NCBI GenBank assembly: GCA_964410965.1
Contig: CAYPIY010000005.1
Coordinates: forward strand, 124,001-188,000
Direction: 5' to 3'
Length of the DNA stretch: 64,000 nucleotides
Source of the DNA: JBBIRG01 sp964410965
GTDB taxonomy: Bacteria > CLD3 > SB21 > JBBIRG01
This document shows, piece after piece, positions 17,508 to 26,800 of this stretch (its first letter is position 1; the number at the start of each line of letters is the position of its first letter). The notes below the pieces were generated by a model that was not told the DNA's origin, did no database searches, and worked only from the letters and a program-made list of their open reading frames with translations. Both the position numbers and the translations under genes were made by a program.

Positions 17508-18443
17508 TCAGGAACCCCGTATCACGCTTATTTTTTCTGCGGCCATGGATAACCGCACGGACCGCGCGTTCATGGAGAGCATTTCCCCGTCGGCGTGAAC
17601 CGGAATCCCGTGGCCGGAATTGATTTCCACTGAAGCGGTCCGGAGCATGCTGACTTCTTTCAGACGGACATGCGACCCGTCCAGCGCTTTGGGGAGTTCT
17701 TTTAAAATTTTCATTTTGCTGAGGGAATCAATGATACAAACGTCGAACAGGCCGTCATCCAGCACGGCGTCGGGCGTCAGGTAAAAACCGCCCCCGGAGC
17801 ATTGACCGATGCCCGTATTGACGAGAAGCACTTTTTTATCGGTTTGTCCGGAATCCCAGCGAACCTGAACTCGGGGATGCTGATAGCGGAAAATGGTTTT
17901 TACGACAGCGGAAAGATAGCCTGCCAGTCCCCGTACGGCCCTGATTTTCGAGTTTTCGTAATTCACGTGCGCATCAAATCCCGCCCCGACATTATTGTGA
18001 AAATAACCCCGGTCTTCCCCGTCGATAGTGATCCGGCCGATATCCACGATTTGTGACCGGCCATGCATGATCATCTGTACGGATTGGAACAGGTCGGCTG
18101 GAACACCCAGCGCTTTTACAAAATCATTGCCGGATCCCGAAGGAATGATTCCGATCGCGGGTATCGGCTTATCTGAAGTTTTTCCGCCGTTCCGGTTGAG
18201 CATTCCGTTGACGATCTCGTGTACCGTGCCGTCGCCGCCGACGGCCACAATAACGCTGTACCGTTCCGATTTTTCCGCGGCCAGTTCCGAGGCGTGGTTT
18301 TTCCGCTCAGTCAAATGCAAATCAAAAGAAATGCGGTTCTGATTCAGAATGCCGGTGATCGCGCTTACGCGTTCCGCTGTAGCTCCCCGGTTGGAAACGG
18401 GATTGACGATGACAAGCCAGCGGAATTTCGTCTGGACCGGCAT
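17508..18443 (-). CDS. Diacylglycerol/lipid kinase (YegS/DgkB family)
   Basis: Soluble ATP-dependent lipid kinase, 311 residues, close to the family norm of about 300. The N-terminal domain has the nucleotide-binding VAVGGDGTVHEIVNGML near residue 70 and GIIPSGSGNDFVKALG near 100, both hallmarks of the DAGK catalytic fold. The C-terminal beta-sandwich includes GYFHNNVGAGFDA and VDIGRI. It lies 6 bases after ridA and 5 bases before the histidine kinase, so it sits in a compact minus-strand unit. Whether it phosphorylates diacylglycerol, undecaprenol or another lipid is not visible. Confidence 0.88.
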   Translation of the reverse strand: MPVQTKFRWLVIVNPVSNRGATAERVSAITGILNQNRISFDLHLTERKNHASELAAEKSERYSVIVAVGGDGTVHEIVNGMLNRNGGKTSDKPIPAIGIIPSGSGNDFVKALGVPADLFQSVQMIMHGRSQIVDIGRITIDGEDRGYFHNNVGAGFDAHVNYENSKIRAVRGLAGYLSAVVKTIFRYQHPRVQVRWDSGQTDKKVLLVNTGIGQCSGGGFYLTPDAVLDDGLFDVCIIDSLSKMKILKELPKALDGSHVRLKEVSMLRTASVEINSGHGIPVHADGEMLSMNARSVRLSMAAEKISVIRGS

Positions 18444-18449
18444 GGCGGA

Positions 18450-18836
18450 TCAGTCTTTCAGTCCTACACATTCGATTTCAATCAGGACATCTTTCGGAAG
18501 CCGGCAGACCTGAACGGTCGTCCGGGCCGGGACTCCGGATGAAAAATACTCCGAGTACACTTCGTTCATCGCCGCGAAATCATTCATGTCCTTCAGGTAC
18601 ACTGTCGTTTTGACCACGCGGTCGAGATTGGATCCGGCGCTGAGCAGAACCGCCTTGAGATTTTCGATCACAAGCCGTGTCTGTTTGCGGATGTCACTTT
18701 CAATCACCTGTCCCGTTTTAGGATCAATCGGTATCTGCCCCGACGTGAAAATGAGCTTGCCTTCGGCTACAATTGCCTGGCTGTATGGACCGATAGGCAT
18801 CGGAGCGTCATTCGTTTTGACATATTCTTTCAACAT
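18450..18836 (-). CDS. ridA: RidA family reactive intermediate deaminase
   Basis: 128-residue member of the YjgF/YER057c/UK114 family, which hydrolyses reactive enamine/imine intermediates such as 2-aminoacrylate. Signatures are APMPIGPYSQAI near the N-terminus, GQIPIDPKTGQV, the loop VVKTTVYLKDMNDF, and the C-terminal PARTTVQVCRLPKDVLIEIE, which carries the carboxylate-binding arginine. I take the ATG at 18836 because AGAGG lies seven bases upstream; the reading frame continues 14 codons further without a better start. The neighbouring genes do not suggest a specific pathway. Confidence 0.93.
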   Translation of the reverse strand: MLKEYVKTNDAPMPIGPYSQAIVAEGKLIFTSGQIPIDPKTGQVIESDIRKQTRLVIENLKAVLLSAGSNLDRVVKTTVYLKDMNDFAAMNEVYSEYFSSGVPARTTVQVCRLPKDVLIEIECVGLKD

Positions 18837-18884
18837 AGCCTTTCCTCTTGTTTTGGTTCTCATGCAAGTCCTGCGCAATCTTTT

Positions 18885-19079
18885 TTATTTAATGTCCCTG
18901 TATCTTGCGTCCTGTACGTCATCTTCGCTGAAACCGGCGTTCCTGACTTCCTTCGACCGGTCGTAACCGGAGCGGCGCCCGTAATGAGCGTTAGCCTGTG
19001 CCGTCAGGATCCGCCTGACAACCCGATAAACGACCCAAACAATGGTTGTGATCAGCAATAAACGGAATAATCCCAGCAT
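18885..19079 (-). CDS. Small single-span membrane protein
   Basis: 64 residues. One hydrophobic helix near the N-terminus (LFRLLLITTIVWVVYRVV) is followed by a basic and then mixed-charge soluble tail ending RDIK, so the tail probably faces the cytosol. I use the ATG at 19079; a TTG at 19100 would add seven residues and overlap pheS by eight bases. It lies 13 bases after the pheS stop, where pheT usually sits, and 48 bases before ridA. No family was recognised. Confidence 0.6.
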   Translation of the reverse strand: MLGLFRLLLITTIVWVVYRVVRRILTAQANAHYGRRSGYDRSKEVRNAGFSEDDVQDARYRDIK

Positions 19080-19092
19080 ACTTAATTCTTTC

Positions 19093-20106
19093 TTATACAA
19101 ACTGGTTTAAAAAACGGATGTCATTTTCTATAAACAGCCGGAGGTCGTTGACTCCTAAGACCAGCATGGCGATCCGTTCGATGCCCATGCCGAACGCGTA
19201 CCCGGTATAGCGGTCGGATTCGTAACCGGCGTATTCGAACAGCTTCGGATTGACCATGCCTGCGCCCATGATCTCGATCCACCCGGAATTCTTGCAGGTT
19301 CTGCATCCGCGTCCTTTGCAGAAAATGCAGCTCATGTCCACCTCGGCGCTGGGTTCGGTAAAGGAGAAATAGGACGGCCGGAACCGGGCGGCGATGTCCT
19401 GTCCGAACATCTGGTGAATGAAATACTCAATGGTGCCTTTGAGATCGCCGAAATGGATGTCCGTGTCAACGGCCAGCCCCTCTACCTGATGGAAACACGG
19501 CAGGTGCGTGGCATCGGGAGTGTCTTTCCGGTACACCCGGCCGGGGCAGATAACGCGGATCGGCGGCGTACGGCTTTCCATGACACGGGCCTGCACCGGC
19601 GTGGTATGCGTGCGGAGCACGACCGACTCACTGATGAAAAACGTGTCCTGCATGTCGCGGGCAGGATGGTTTTTAGGTATGTTAACCGCCTCGAAATTGT
19701 AATAATCAAGCTCCACTTCCGGGCCTTCCTCCGTAACAAAACCGAGGCGGCCGAAGATCGAACGGATTTCATTTTCAATCAGCGTCAGCGGATGCGGATG
19801 TCCCTGAAACACCCTTCGGGCCGGAAGCGTAATGTCCGTATCCGGATCCGGTTCATCTTCCTGATCCAGTGTCGCTTTGATCCGGACATACTCCTGTTCC
19901 ATAAACTGCTTGACCCGATTCAGCGTCTGACCGAAAGCGGGTTTCTGGTCCTTAGGAAGTTCCTTGAGCATCGCCGTAAAACGGGTAATCGCGCCTTTGC
20001 GGCCAAGATACCTGGAGTGAATCTGTTCCAGTGCCTCCCTGGTAAATTCCTTTCCCAGGGTTTCACGGGTAAATTCATCTTTGATGGAAATCAATTCTGA
20101 AATCAT
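19093..20106 (-). CDS. pheS: Phenylalanine-tRNA ligase alpha subunit
   Basis: 337-residue catalytic alpha chain of the alpha2-beta2 PheRS. The N-terminal coiled coil (about 1-90) precedes class II motifs: HPLTLIENEIRSIFGRLGF, NIPKNHPARDMQDTF, RTHTTPVQARVM, the motif 2 region RVYRKDTPDATHLPCFHQVEGL, and motif 3 GMGIERIAMLVLG. A zinc-like C-x2-C-x4-C-x2-C cluster (IFCKGRGCRTCK) lies before motif 3. It follows thrS-infC-rpmI-rplT, but a terminator separates it from rplT. The beta subunit gene pheT is not adjacent and not in the window. Confidence 0.97.
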   Translation of the reverse strand: MISELISIKDEFTRETLGKEFTREALEQIHSRYLGRKGAITRFTAMLKELPKDQKPAFGQTLNRVKQFMEQEYVRIKATLDQEDEPDPDTDITLPARRVFQGHPHPLTLIENEIRSIFGRLGFVTEEGPEVELDYYNFEAVNIPKNHPARDMQDTFFISESVVLRTHTTPVQARVMESRTPPIRVICPGRVYRKDTPDATHLPCFHQVEGLAVDTDIHFGDLKGTIEYFIHQMFGQDIAARFRPSYFSFTEPSAEVDMSCIFCKGRGCRTCKNSGWIEIMGAGMVNPKLFEYAGYESDRYTGYAFGMGIERIAMLVLGVNDLRLFIENDIRFLNQFV

Positions 20107-20152
20107 AGCTGTAAACGTTCGTCAAAAAAAATAGTCTTCTAATATAAATAAA

Positions 20153-20195
20153 AAAAGAGCCTTTGGCAAATAGTAAAAAAACAAAGGGCTCTTTT
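20153..20195 (-). terminator. Intrinsic terminator/attenuator between rplT and pheS
   Basis: On the minus strand AAAGAGCCCTTTG pairs with CAAAGGCTCTTT, with one bulged base, around a 16-base T-rich loop and is followed by a T run. It lies about 100 bases after the rplT stop and 46 bases before the pheS start. It can end the ribosomal-protein transcript or attenuate pheS. I found no start codon opening a Phe-rich leader peptide across it. Confidence 0.85.
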
Positions 20196-20292
20196 ATTTT
20201 ATCAAAAAAACCGGATTTGACTCTTTTCCGCCGGCTCAGGATTTCCGTAAGGTTGTTCGATACGGTCAGCCGGTCCCGCGAAAAATCCCCCG

Positions 20293-20649
20293 TTACGCGA
20301 TCGATTCTTTCGCCTTGCTCAGAAGCTTGTCAAAAGCCGGCTTATCGTTCATCGCCAGATCCGACAGGACTTTCCGGTTCACATTGATGTTCGCTTTTTT
20401 GAGCGCGTGAATGAACTGCGAATAGCTCATGCCGAGCTCGCGCGTGGCTGCGTTGATCCGGATGATCCAGAGCGAGCGCATGTTGCGTTTTTTCTGGCGC
20501 CGGTGAACCGTTGCATACGTCATGCCTTTTTCGACGGTTTCGATGACGTTGCGGAGCACGTTTTTTCGTTTGCCAAAGTTGCCTTTGGCGGCTTTCATAT
20601 ATTTCTTCCGGCGTGCTTTGGAGGCCGGATTGTTGGTTGCGCGGGGCAT
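20293..20649 (-). CDS. rplT: 50S ribosomal protein L20
   Basis: 118 residues, the family length. It has the arginine/lysine-rich N-terminus PRATNNPASKARRKKYMKAAKG and the C-terminal NRKVLSDLAMNDKPAFDKLLSKAKES. L20 binds 23S rRNA early in assembly and is a translational autoregulator of rpmI-rplT in several bacteria. AGGAG precedes the ATG, and rpmI is 43 bases upstream. Confidence 0.98.
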   Translation of the reverse strand: MPRATNNPASKARRKKYMKAAKGNFGKRKNVLRNVIETVEKGMTYATVHRRQKKRNMRSLWIIRINAATRELGMSYSQFIHALKKANINVNRKVLSDLAMNDKPAFDKLLSKAKESIA

Positions 20650-20692
20650 AGGTTTCTCCTGTTAAAGTCTATGTTTCGTTGTTTGACGCGGT

Positions 20693-20890
20693 TTATTTCA
20701 TGCCGAGCATGCGTTTCACGCGTTCAACGTCCACGTCGTCCACGGCATGTTTACCGGCTAAATGACGCTTCCGTTTATTGGATTTGCTGCTCAGCAGATG
20801 CCTTGCCGTCGATTTTTTTCTCAGCAAACGGCCGTTCCCCGTTTCCTGAAACCGTTTTTTGGCGCCGCTGTTGGATTTCATCTTTGGCAT
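20693..20890 (-). CDS. rpmI: 50S ribosomal protein L35
   Basis: 65 residues, highly basic. The canonical start MPKMKSNSGAKKRFQETGNG is followed by the SKSNKRKRHL segment. It lies in the conserved infC-rpmI-rplT order, 50 bases after infC, with AAGGA upstream of the ATG. Confidence 0.98.
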   Translation of the reverse strand: MPKMKSNSGAKKRFQETGNGRLLRKKSTARHLLSSKSNKRKRHLAGKHAVDDVDVERVKRMLGMK

Positions 20891-20940
20891 ATCGTGTTTC
20901 CTTCTGTATATACGGTAAAGGTTTAATTATTTAATTCATG

Positions 20941-21456
20941 TTATTTCTTTACAAACATCATGACCATGTTACGGCCTTCAAATTTCATCGCGGCATCCAG
21001 TTTTCCGTAGTCCTCAAGGTCCCCTACGAGCCGTTCGGCAAGGAGCATGCCGAATTCCTTATTTGCGATCTCGCGCCCTTTGTAAACAATAACCGCCTTG
21101 ACTTTGTACCCGTCCTGAAGAAAACGGATCGCATGTTTCTTCTTGAATTCGTAATCATGATCGTCGGTCGCCGGGCGGAAACGCAGTTCCTTGATCTCGC
21201 CGGTATGGATCTGCTTTTTCCGGGCGTCTTTTTCCTTTTTCTGGATTTCATACTTGTATTTGCCGTAATCAATGATTTTGCATACCGGCGGTTCGGCTTT
21301 CGGCACGATTTCGAGGAGGTCGAGATTTTCTTCCCTCGCCCGCCTGAGGGCGTCCTGAATGTCGACAATTCCGATTTGCTCTCCGTTTGAACCGATCAGG
21401 CGTACTTTTGGAATCCTGATGTTCTCATTGATCCGTATCCGTTCTTCTTTTCCGAT
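20941..21456 (-). CDS. infC: Translation initiation factor IF-3, AUC start codon
   Basis: 171 residues from the inferred start. The N-domain is RINENIRIPKVRLIGSNGEQIG, followed by the linker IVPKAEPPVCKIIDYGKYKYE and the C-domain with KEMRFRP-like KELRFRPATDDHDYEFKKK and MVMMFVKK. The homologous sequence continues upstream of the first GTG (21306) to an ATC at 21454-21456. AAGGA lies seven bases before that ATC, and an in-frame TGA is 18 bases upstream of it. No ATG, GTG or TTG exists between that stop and 21306, so a non-canonical start is required. IF3 genes classically use AUU, AUC or AUA, which lets IF3 repress its own translation. Confidence 0.93.
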   Translation of the reverse strand: MGKEERIRINENIRIPKVRLIGSNGEQIGIVDIQDALRRAREENLDLLEIVPKAEPPVCKIIDYGKYKYEIQKKEKDARKKQIHTGEIKELRFRPATDDHDYEFKKKHAIRFLQDGYKVKAVIVYKGREIANKEFGMLLAERLVGDLEDYGKLDAAMKFEGRNMVMMFVKK

Positions 21457-21479
21457 GGGAGTATCCTTTCGTCAGTGAA

Positions 21480-23414
21480 TTAATGTAGGGATCTTGAGTT
21501 AATTTTTTCGGTGATTTCGTCGGCCAAAGTATCCATGCCTTTCTGTCCCTGGTCGCCTCTTCCGTGCAGACGGACGGACACATTCCGGTTCTGCACTTCT
21601 TTTTCGCCGATGATCAGGATATAAGGAATTTTCTTGACTTCCGCCTCGCGGATCTTGTATCCGATTTTTTCATTACGCGTATCGATAGTTACGCGGATAT
21701 GTTGTTTTTGCAGCATGGCGGTCAATTCCTGGCTATAGGGAATCTGGGCATCGCTGATCGGCAGGACCGCAGCCTGGACGGGCGCAAGCCAAACGGGAAA
21801 ATTACCCGCGAAATGCTCGATCAGGATAGACATAAACCTTTCCATGGAACCGAACGGTGCGCGGTGAATGATGACCGGCCGGTGTTTCTGACCGTCGGAA
21901 CCGACATATTCGAGCTGGAAACGTTCCGGCATGACATAATCAACTTGCACGGTACCGAGCTGCCATCTCCGGCCGATGGCGTCCTTGACGATGAAGTCGA
22001 CTTTCGGGCCGTAGAATGATGCCTCGCCGACAGAAACTTTATAGTTCAGATTCATGGAATCAGCGACTTCCCGGATTTCGCGCTGGGCCCTCTCCCACAT
22101 CTCCGGTTCTCCGGCGTATTTTCCCGGATTAGCCGGGTCGCGGAACGAAAGACGCGTGCTCACTTCCATATCGAAAGTTTTGAAAACGAGCTGGGTCAGG
22201 TCGATTGCGTTCACCAGTTCGTCTTTCAGCTGGTCGTGCGTACAGTAAATATGTGCGTCATCCTGGGTGAATCCCCGGACCCGGGTCAGTCCTGTAAGCT
22301 CGCCGGACTGCTCATACCGGTAAACGGTGCCGAATTCCGCGAGCCGCAGCGGAAGGTCGCGGTAGCTTCTCGGCTGGGAGGAGTAGATCTGATGGTGATG
22401 GGGACAGTTCATCGGCTTGAGCAGGTATTCCTCATCCTCCACCTTGATCGGCGCAAACTGCGAATCGGAATAATAGGGATAATGACCGGACGTTTTGTAC
22501 AGTTCCAGATTTCCGATGTGCGGGGTAATGACTTCCTGGTATCCCCTGCGGATCAGTTCCGCCTTGAGAAATTCTTCCAGTTTCCTGCGTATGGTGGTTC
22601 CTTTGGGCAGCCACAACGGAAGTCCGCCACCGACCTTCGGGGTGAAATAAAAAAGTTCCAGTTCGTGCCCGAGTTTCCTGTGGTCCCGTTTTTTGGCCTC
22701 TTCGATCATCCGGAGATGCTCGTCGAGCTGCTTCTTCGAGGGGAAGCTGATCCCGCGGATACGCTGAAGCTGAATGTTGTTCGCGTCGCCCTTGTAAAAA
22801 GCTCCGGCCACGGACATGACCTTGAATGCCCTGATCATGCCCGTATGGGGCAGGTGCGGACCTCGGCACAGGTCGGCAAATTCGCCCTGCTGGTATACGC
22901 TGATGGTCTGTCCGTCCGCAACACTGTTGATGATCTCGATCTTAAAATCCTCGTTCCGCTTCCTGAAGAAATCGATCGCCTCATCGCGGCGCAGCTCAGA
23001 ACGCTGAACCGTAATTTTTTCCCGGACGATTTTTTCCATTTCCGCCTCGATCTTCGGGAAGTCGTCCTGACTCAAGGAAACCGGTAAAAGGATATCATAG
23101 AAAAAACCGGATTCGGTGGCCGGCCCGTCCTCGAGCTTGGCTTCCGGCCAAAGCCGTTTAATCGCCTGCGCCATCAGGTGTGCCGACGAATGCCAGTATA
23201 TCTCCTGCCCTTCCTCGGTATCCCAGGTCAGAAGCTGAAGCGCGGCGTCGGTGAGAATGGGGCGAGTCAGATCGACTTTTTGTTCGTTCACGACGGCAGC
23301 AACGCATTTCTCGGCCAGGTTTCGGCTGATGCCCTGAGCAATCGCCAACGGCGTCGTACCTGCCTCAAAGGATTTAACGGAATGATCCGGAAAAGTGACT
23401 TGAATCTGGGACAA
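21480..23414 (-). CDS. thrS: Threonine-tRNA ligase
   Basis: 644 residues, full length. Domains in order are TGS (about 1-62), the second additional/editing domain with HSSAHLMAQAIKRLWP and FADLCRGPHLPHTG, the class II core with the zinc-binding LLKPMNCPHHHQIY and FGTVYRYEQSGELTGLTRVRGFTQDDAHI, motif 3 GSMERFMSILIEHFAG, and the anticodon-binding C-terminus. Translation starts at TTG (23414), with AAGGAG seven bases upstream. It is the first gene of the thrS-infC-rpmI-rplT unit, only 23 bases before the infC start. Confidence 0.98.
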   Translation of the reverse strand: MSQIQVTFPDHSVKSFEAGTTPLAIAQGISRNLAEKCVAAVVNEQKVDLTRPILTDAALQLLTWDTEEGQEIYWHSSAHLMAQAIKRLWPEAKLEDGPATESGFFYDILLPVSLSQDDFPKIEAEMEKIVREKITVQRSELRRDEAIDFFRKRNEDFKIEIINSVADGQTISVYQQGEFADLCRGPHLPHTGMIRAFKVMSVAGAFYKGDANNIQLQRIRGISFPSKKQLDEHLRMIEEAKKRDHRKLGHELELFYFTPKVGGGLPLWLPKGTTIRRKLEEFLKAELIRRGYQEVITPHIGNLELYKTSGHYPYYSDSQFAPIKVEDEEYLLKPMNCPHHHQIYSSQPRSYRDLPLRLAEFGTVYRYEQSGELTGLTRVRGFTQDDAHIYCTHDQLKDELVNAIDLTQLVFKTFDMEVSTRLSFRDPANPGKYAGEPEMWERAQREIREVADSMNLNYKVSVGEASFYGPKVDFIVKDAIGRRWQLGTVQVDYVMPERFQLEYVGSDGQKHRPVIIHRAPFGSMERFMSILIEHFAGNFPVWLAPVQAAVLPISDAQIPYSQELTAMLQKQHIRVTIDTRNEKIGYKIREAEVKKIPYILIIGEKEVQNRNVSVRLHGRGDQGQKGMDTLADEITEKINSRSLH

Positions 23415-23865
23415 TGGTTTCTCCTTGCTTACCTAATTGATTGCTGACCTGACGAGGCAATGGCCTGGCAGGTTAATTGAGGTATGTTCCTTCCGGAACA
23501 TTTTGGTTGTCCCTGTTCCTCAATGAACGTGAAGGATATAAGATTCATTCCAAAAAGTCAACAAAAAAATCGATTCATCTCCGGATCCTTGAAAAATACA
23601 CCGGATTGGCCATGCCGGGACCCGCGGCTTCGGAAATTCCTCCGGGCACTCCCTTGAAGAGATACGAATCCCCGTCCCTTCCGGACGCTGGATCCGGAAA
23701 AAGGGCCTGACATTCCTTCGGGCCGCAACATGACATTTCTAAAGAGTTATAACCGGTAAATACCATGAAAGACATGACTGTGAAAACTATTTGATTTTAA
23801 GAATAATATTTCATATATATTTGTTTATATATTTTTCGGAACAAGAACGGGAGTTTCGACAAGCG
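23415..23865. other. Divergent intergenic region between thrS and ileS, 451 bases
   Basis: It carries the promoters of thrS (minus) and ileS (plus). In the thrS leader, TGTTCC-TTCC-GGAACA at 23485-23500 is a perfect 6-bp dyad. ACCTG...CAGGT at about 23451-23476 forms a second possible hairpin near the ribosome site. The middle (about 23575-23730) is GC-richer than the flanks and contains a cysteine-bearing minus-strand open frame without a ribosome site, which I do not call. No T-box motif was seen. Confidence 0.5.
23791..23819 (+). promoter_or_regulatory. Candidate sigma-70-like promoter of ileS
   Basis: TTGATT and TATATA are separated by 17 bases, followed by a leader of about 45 bases to the ileS ATG at 23866. 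The match is moderate, and the surrounding AT-richness makes chance agreement possible. Confidence 0.35.
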
Positions 23866-26800
23866 ATGTTTAAAGAAATTGTTTCCCAGGACGAATTGCC
23901 AAAATCAGAGAAAGAGATACTTCAGTACTGGACAGACCATCAGATCTTCAGGAAAAGTCTTAGCGAACGGCCGGCCGGTCGTCTGTTTGTTTTTTACGAA
24001 GGCCCTCCGACCGCAAACGGGAAACCCGGCATTCATCACGTACTTGCACGGTCGGTGAAGGATTTCGTCTGCCGGTACAAAACCATGCAGGGTTACAGGG
24101 TGGAACGGAAGGGAGGCTGGGATACGCACGGCCTGCCTGTCGAAATCGAAGTCGAAAAATCCCTGAAAATCAGCGGCAAAAAGGAAATCGAGGCATACGG
24201 CATCGGGGAATTCAACCGTAAATGCCATGAAAGCGTTTTCTCCTATAAAAATCTCTGGGATGAACTGACCGGCCGCATGGGCTACTGGGTCGACCTGGAA
24301 AAACCTTACATCACCTGCGAGAATGACTACGTCGAATCGGTCTGGTGGATCCTGAAACGGTTTTATGACAAGGGCCTGATCTACAAGGGATTCAAGGTCG
24401 TTCCGTACTGCCCGAAATGCGGGACGCCGCTTTCCTCGCATGAAGTCGCTCAGGGATACGAAGAAGTGAGCGACCCGTCGATCTATATCAAACTGAAAAT
24501 TTTGAACGAGGATAACACCTGTTTTTTAGTCTGGACGACCACCCCGTGGACGCTGATCTCGAATGTGGCGCTCACGGTCGGTGAGAATATAGATTACGTG
24601 AAAGTCCGCTACAAAGACCAGTATCTGATCCTGGCCGAATCACGCCTGCAGGATGTCCTGAAAGAAGGTTATGAAATCGTGGACCGTTTTCCGGGTTCGT
24701 CGCTGAAGGGCCGGGAATATGAGCGCCTGTTCGATTACACGGCCGTGGACAAAAAAGGCTTTTATGTGATCACCGGTGATTTTGTGACGACCGAAGACGG
24801 AACGGGCATTGTCCACACGGCGCCGGCATTCGGCGAGGATGATTACCGGGTCTGCAAAGCCAACGGCCTCCCGTTCATCCGGCCGGTGGACGCCCAGGGC
24901 CGGTTCGAGGACAGCATCACCGATTTCAAAGGAATGTTTGTCAAGGACGCCGATCCGGAAATCATAACGAACCTGAAGCGTCGCGGCCTGCTGTTCCGAT
25001 CCGAAAAAATAAAACACAGCTATCCGCACTGCTGGCGGCATCATACGCCGTTAATTTATTACGCGCGCGACGCGTGGTATATCCGCACCACCGCGTTCAA
25101 AGATGACATGGTCCGGAATAACGAGTCCGTCGCCTGGTTCCCTCCGGAAATCCAGGAAGGCCGGTTCGGCAACTGGCTCCGCAACAACGTGGACTGGTCG
25201 ATATCCCGCGACCGGTACTGGGGAACTCCGCTTCCCGTCTGGATCCATGAAGAGTCCGGCGACATGATCTTTGTCGGAAGCCGCGAGGAACTGATGAAAG
25301 GAAAACTGAAAAACGGGAGCCCCGTACCCGCCGGCATCGACCTGCACAAGCCCCATGTGGATGAGATCATTTTTGAAAAGGACGGAAAGCGCTATGAACG
25401 CGTCACCGAAGTGATTGACGCGTGGTTCGATTCAGGCGCGATGCCCTATGCCCAATGGCATTACCCCTTCGAGAACAAGGAGATCTTTGAAAAACAATAC
25501 CCGGCCGATTTCATCTGCGAAGGCGTCGACCAGACGCGCGGCTGGTTCTACTCGCTCATGGCGATATCCACGTTCCTGTTCAACAAAGCGCCGTACCGGC
25601 AAGTCGTCGTGAACGAACTCGTGCTCGATGCGCAGGGACAGAAAATGAGCAAGCACAAGGGCAATGTCGTCAATCCGTTTGAAATGCTCGACCAGTACGG
25701 CGCCGACATCCTGCGCTGGTACCTGCTGACCAACACCCCGATCTGGCTGCCGAAACGGTTTGACCTGGAAGGGCTCACGGAAATGAAGAAAAAATTCTTC
25801 CGGCCCGTGCTCGAGTCCTACAAATTTTTCGCGCTTTACGCGAACATCGACGGCTTTACAAACGGGGAGCCTCAGATCGCGTTCGCGGACCGTCCTGAAC
25901 TGGACCGCTGGATCCTCTCCCGCCTGCAGACTACGATCCGGGAAGTCCGCGCGTTCATCGACAGATACGATACGGCCAAAGCGGGCAAGGCGCTGCAGGA
26001 ATTCGCCGATCAGGACCTGTCGAACTGGTACATCCGCCTGTCGCGGCGCCGGTTCTGGAAAGGCGAAAAAGGAACCGACAAAACCTCGGCGTACCAGACC
26101 CTATACGAAGTGCTGTTCCAGCTTTCCAAGATAATAGCTCCGTTCTGCCCCTTCCTCGCCGAAAGGCTTTACCTGAACCTGACCGATCAGGCAAAACCCG
26201 CTGAGCCGGTCCAGGCAAGCGTCCATCTCGCGGCTTACCCGGAAGGGGATCCGGAAAAAACGGACCTGAGACTTGAGGAAAAAATGAACTCGCCCCGGCG
26301 CGTGGTTCAGCTGGGCCGCGCACTGCGCGAACTTAAGTCACTGAAAGTCCGTCAGCCCCTGTCAAAAGTCATTGTTGTCGTGGAACAACCTTCCAGGCAA
26401 AATGACATACGTGATCTTTCGGATATCATCAAATCCGAGCTCAATGTCAGGTCGATCGAATTCACCGAAAACACGGGAACCCTGGTCAGCCGGAAAATCA
26501 AGCCGAATTTCAAGGCCCTTGGGCCCAAGTTCGGAAAACATGTCGGTCTCATCGTCGATATCGTCCGGGGGTTCGGTGAAGAAGAAATTGACCGTATCGT
26601 CAAAACCGGAAAAGAAAAAATCAATTTCGAAAACAAAGAATACGAGATTTCGAAAGACGACGTGGAAATCCTGCATGAGGAAAAAGAAGGGCTGGCGGTC
26701 CAGTCCGACGGCGACCTGACCCTGGCGATCGATACGCACCTCACGCAGGACCTCATCGATGAAGGAATCGCGCGCGAGCTTGTCAACCGTATCCAGAACC

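Noticed and set aside
20150..20292. Phe-rich leader peptide upstream of pheS
   Set aside because: The Phe-rich frame has no start codon upstream within the gap.
20941..21306. infC starting at the GTG at 21306
   Set aside because: It would remove the conserved N-terminal domain (INENIRIPKVRLIG), and no suitable ribosome site stands before it.
23575..23775. Minus-strand open frame of 66 codons with a CCGPKEC start
   Set aside because: No ribosome site or recognisable family, and it lies in the thrS-ileS promoter gap; kept only as a remark in the region entry.
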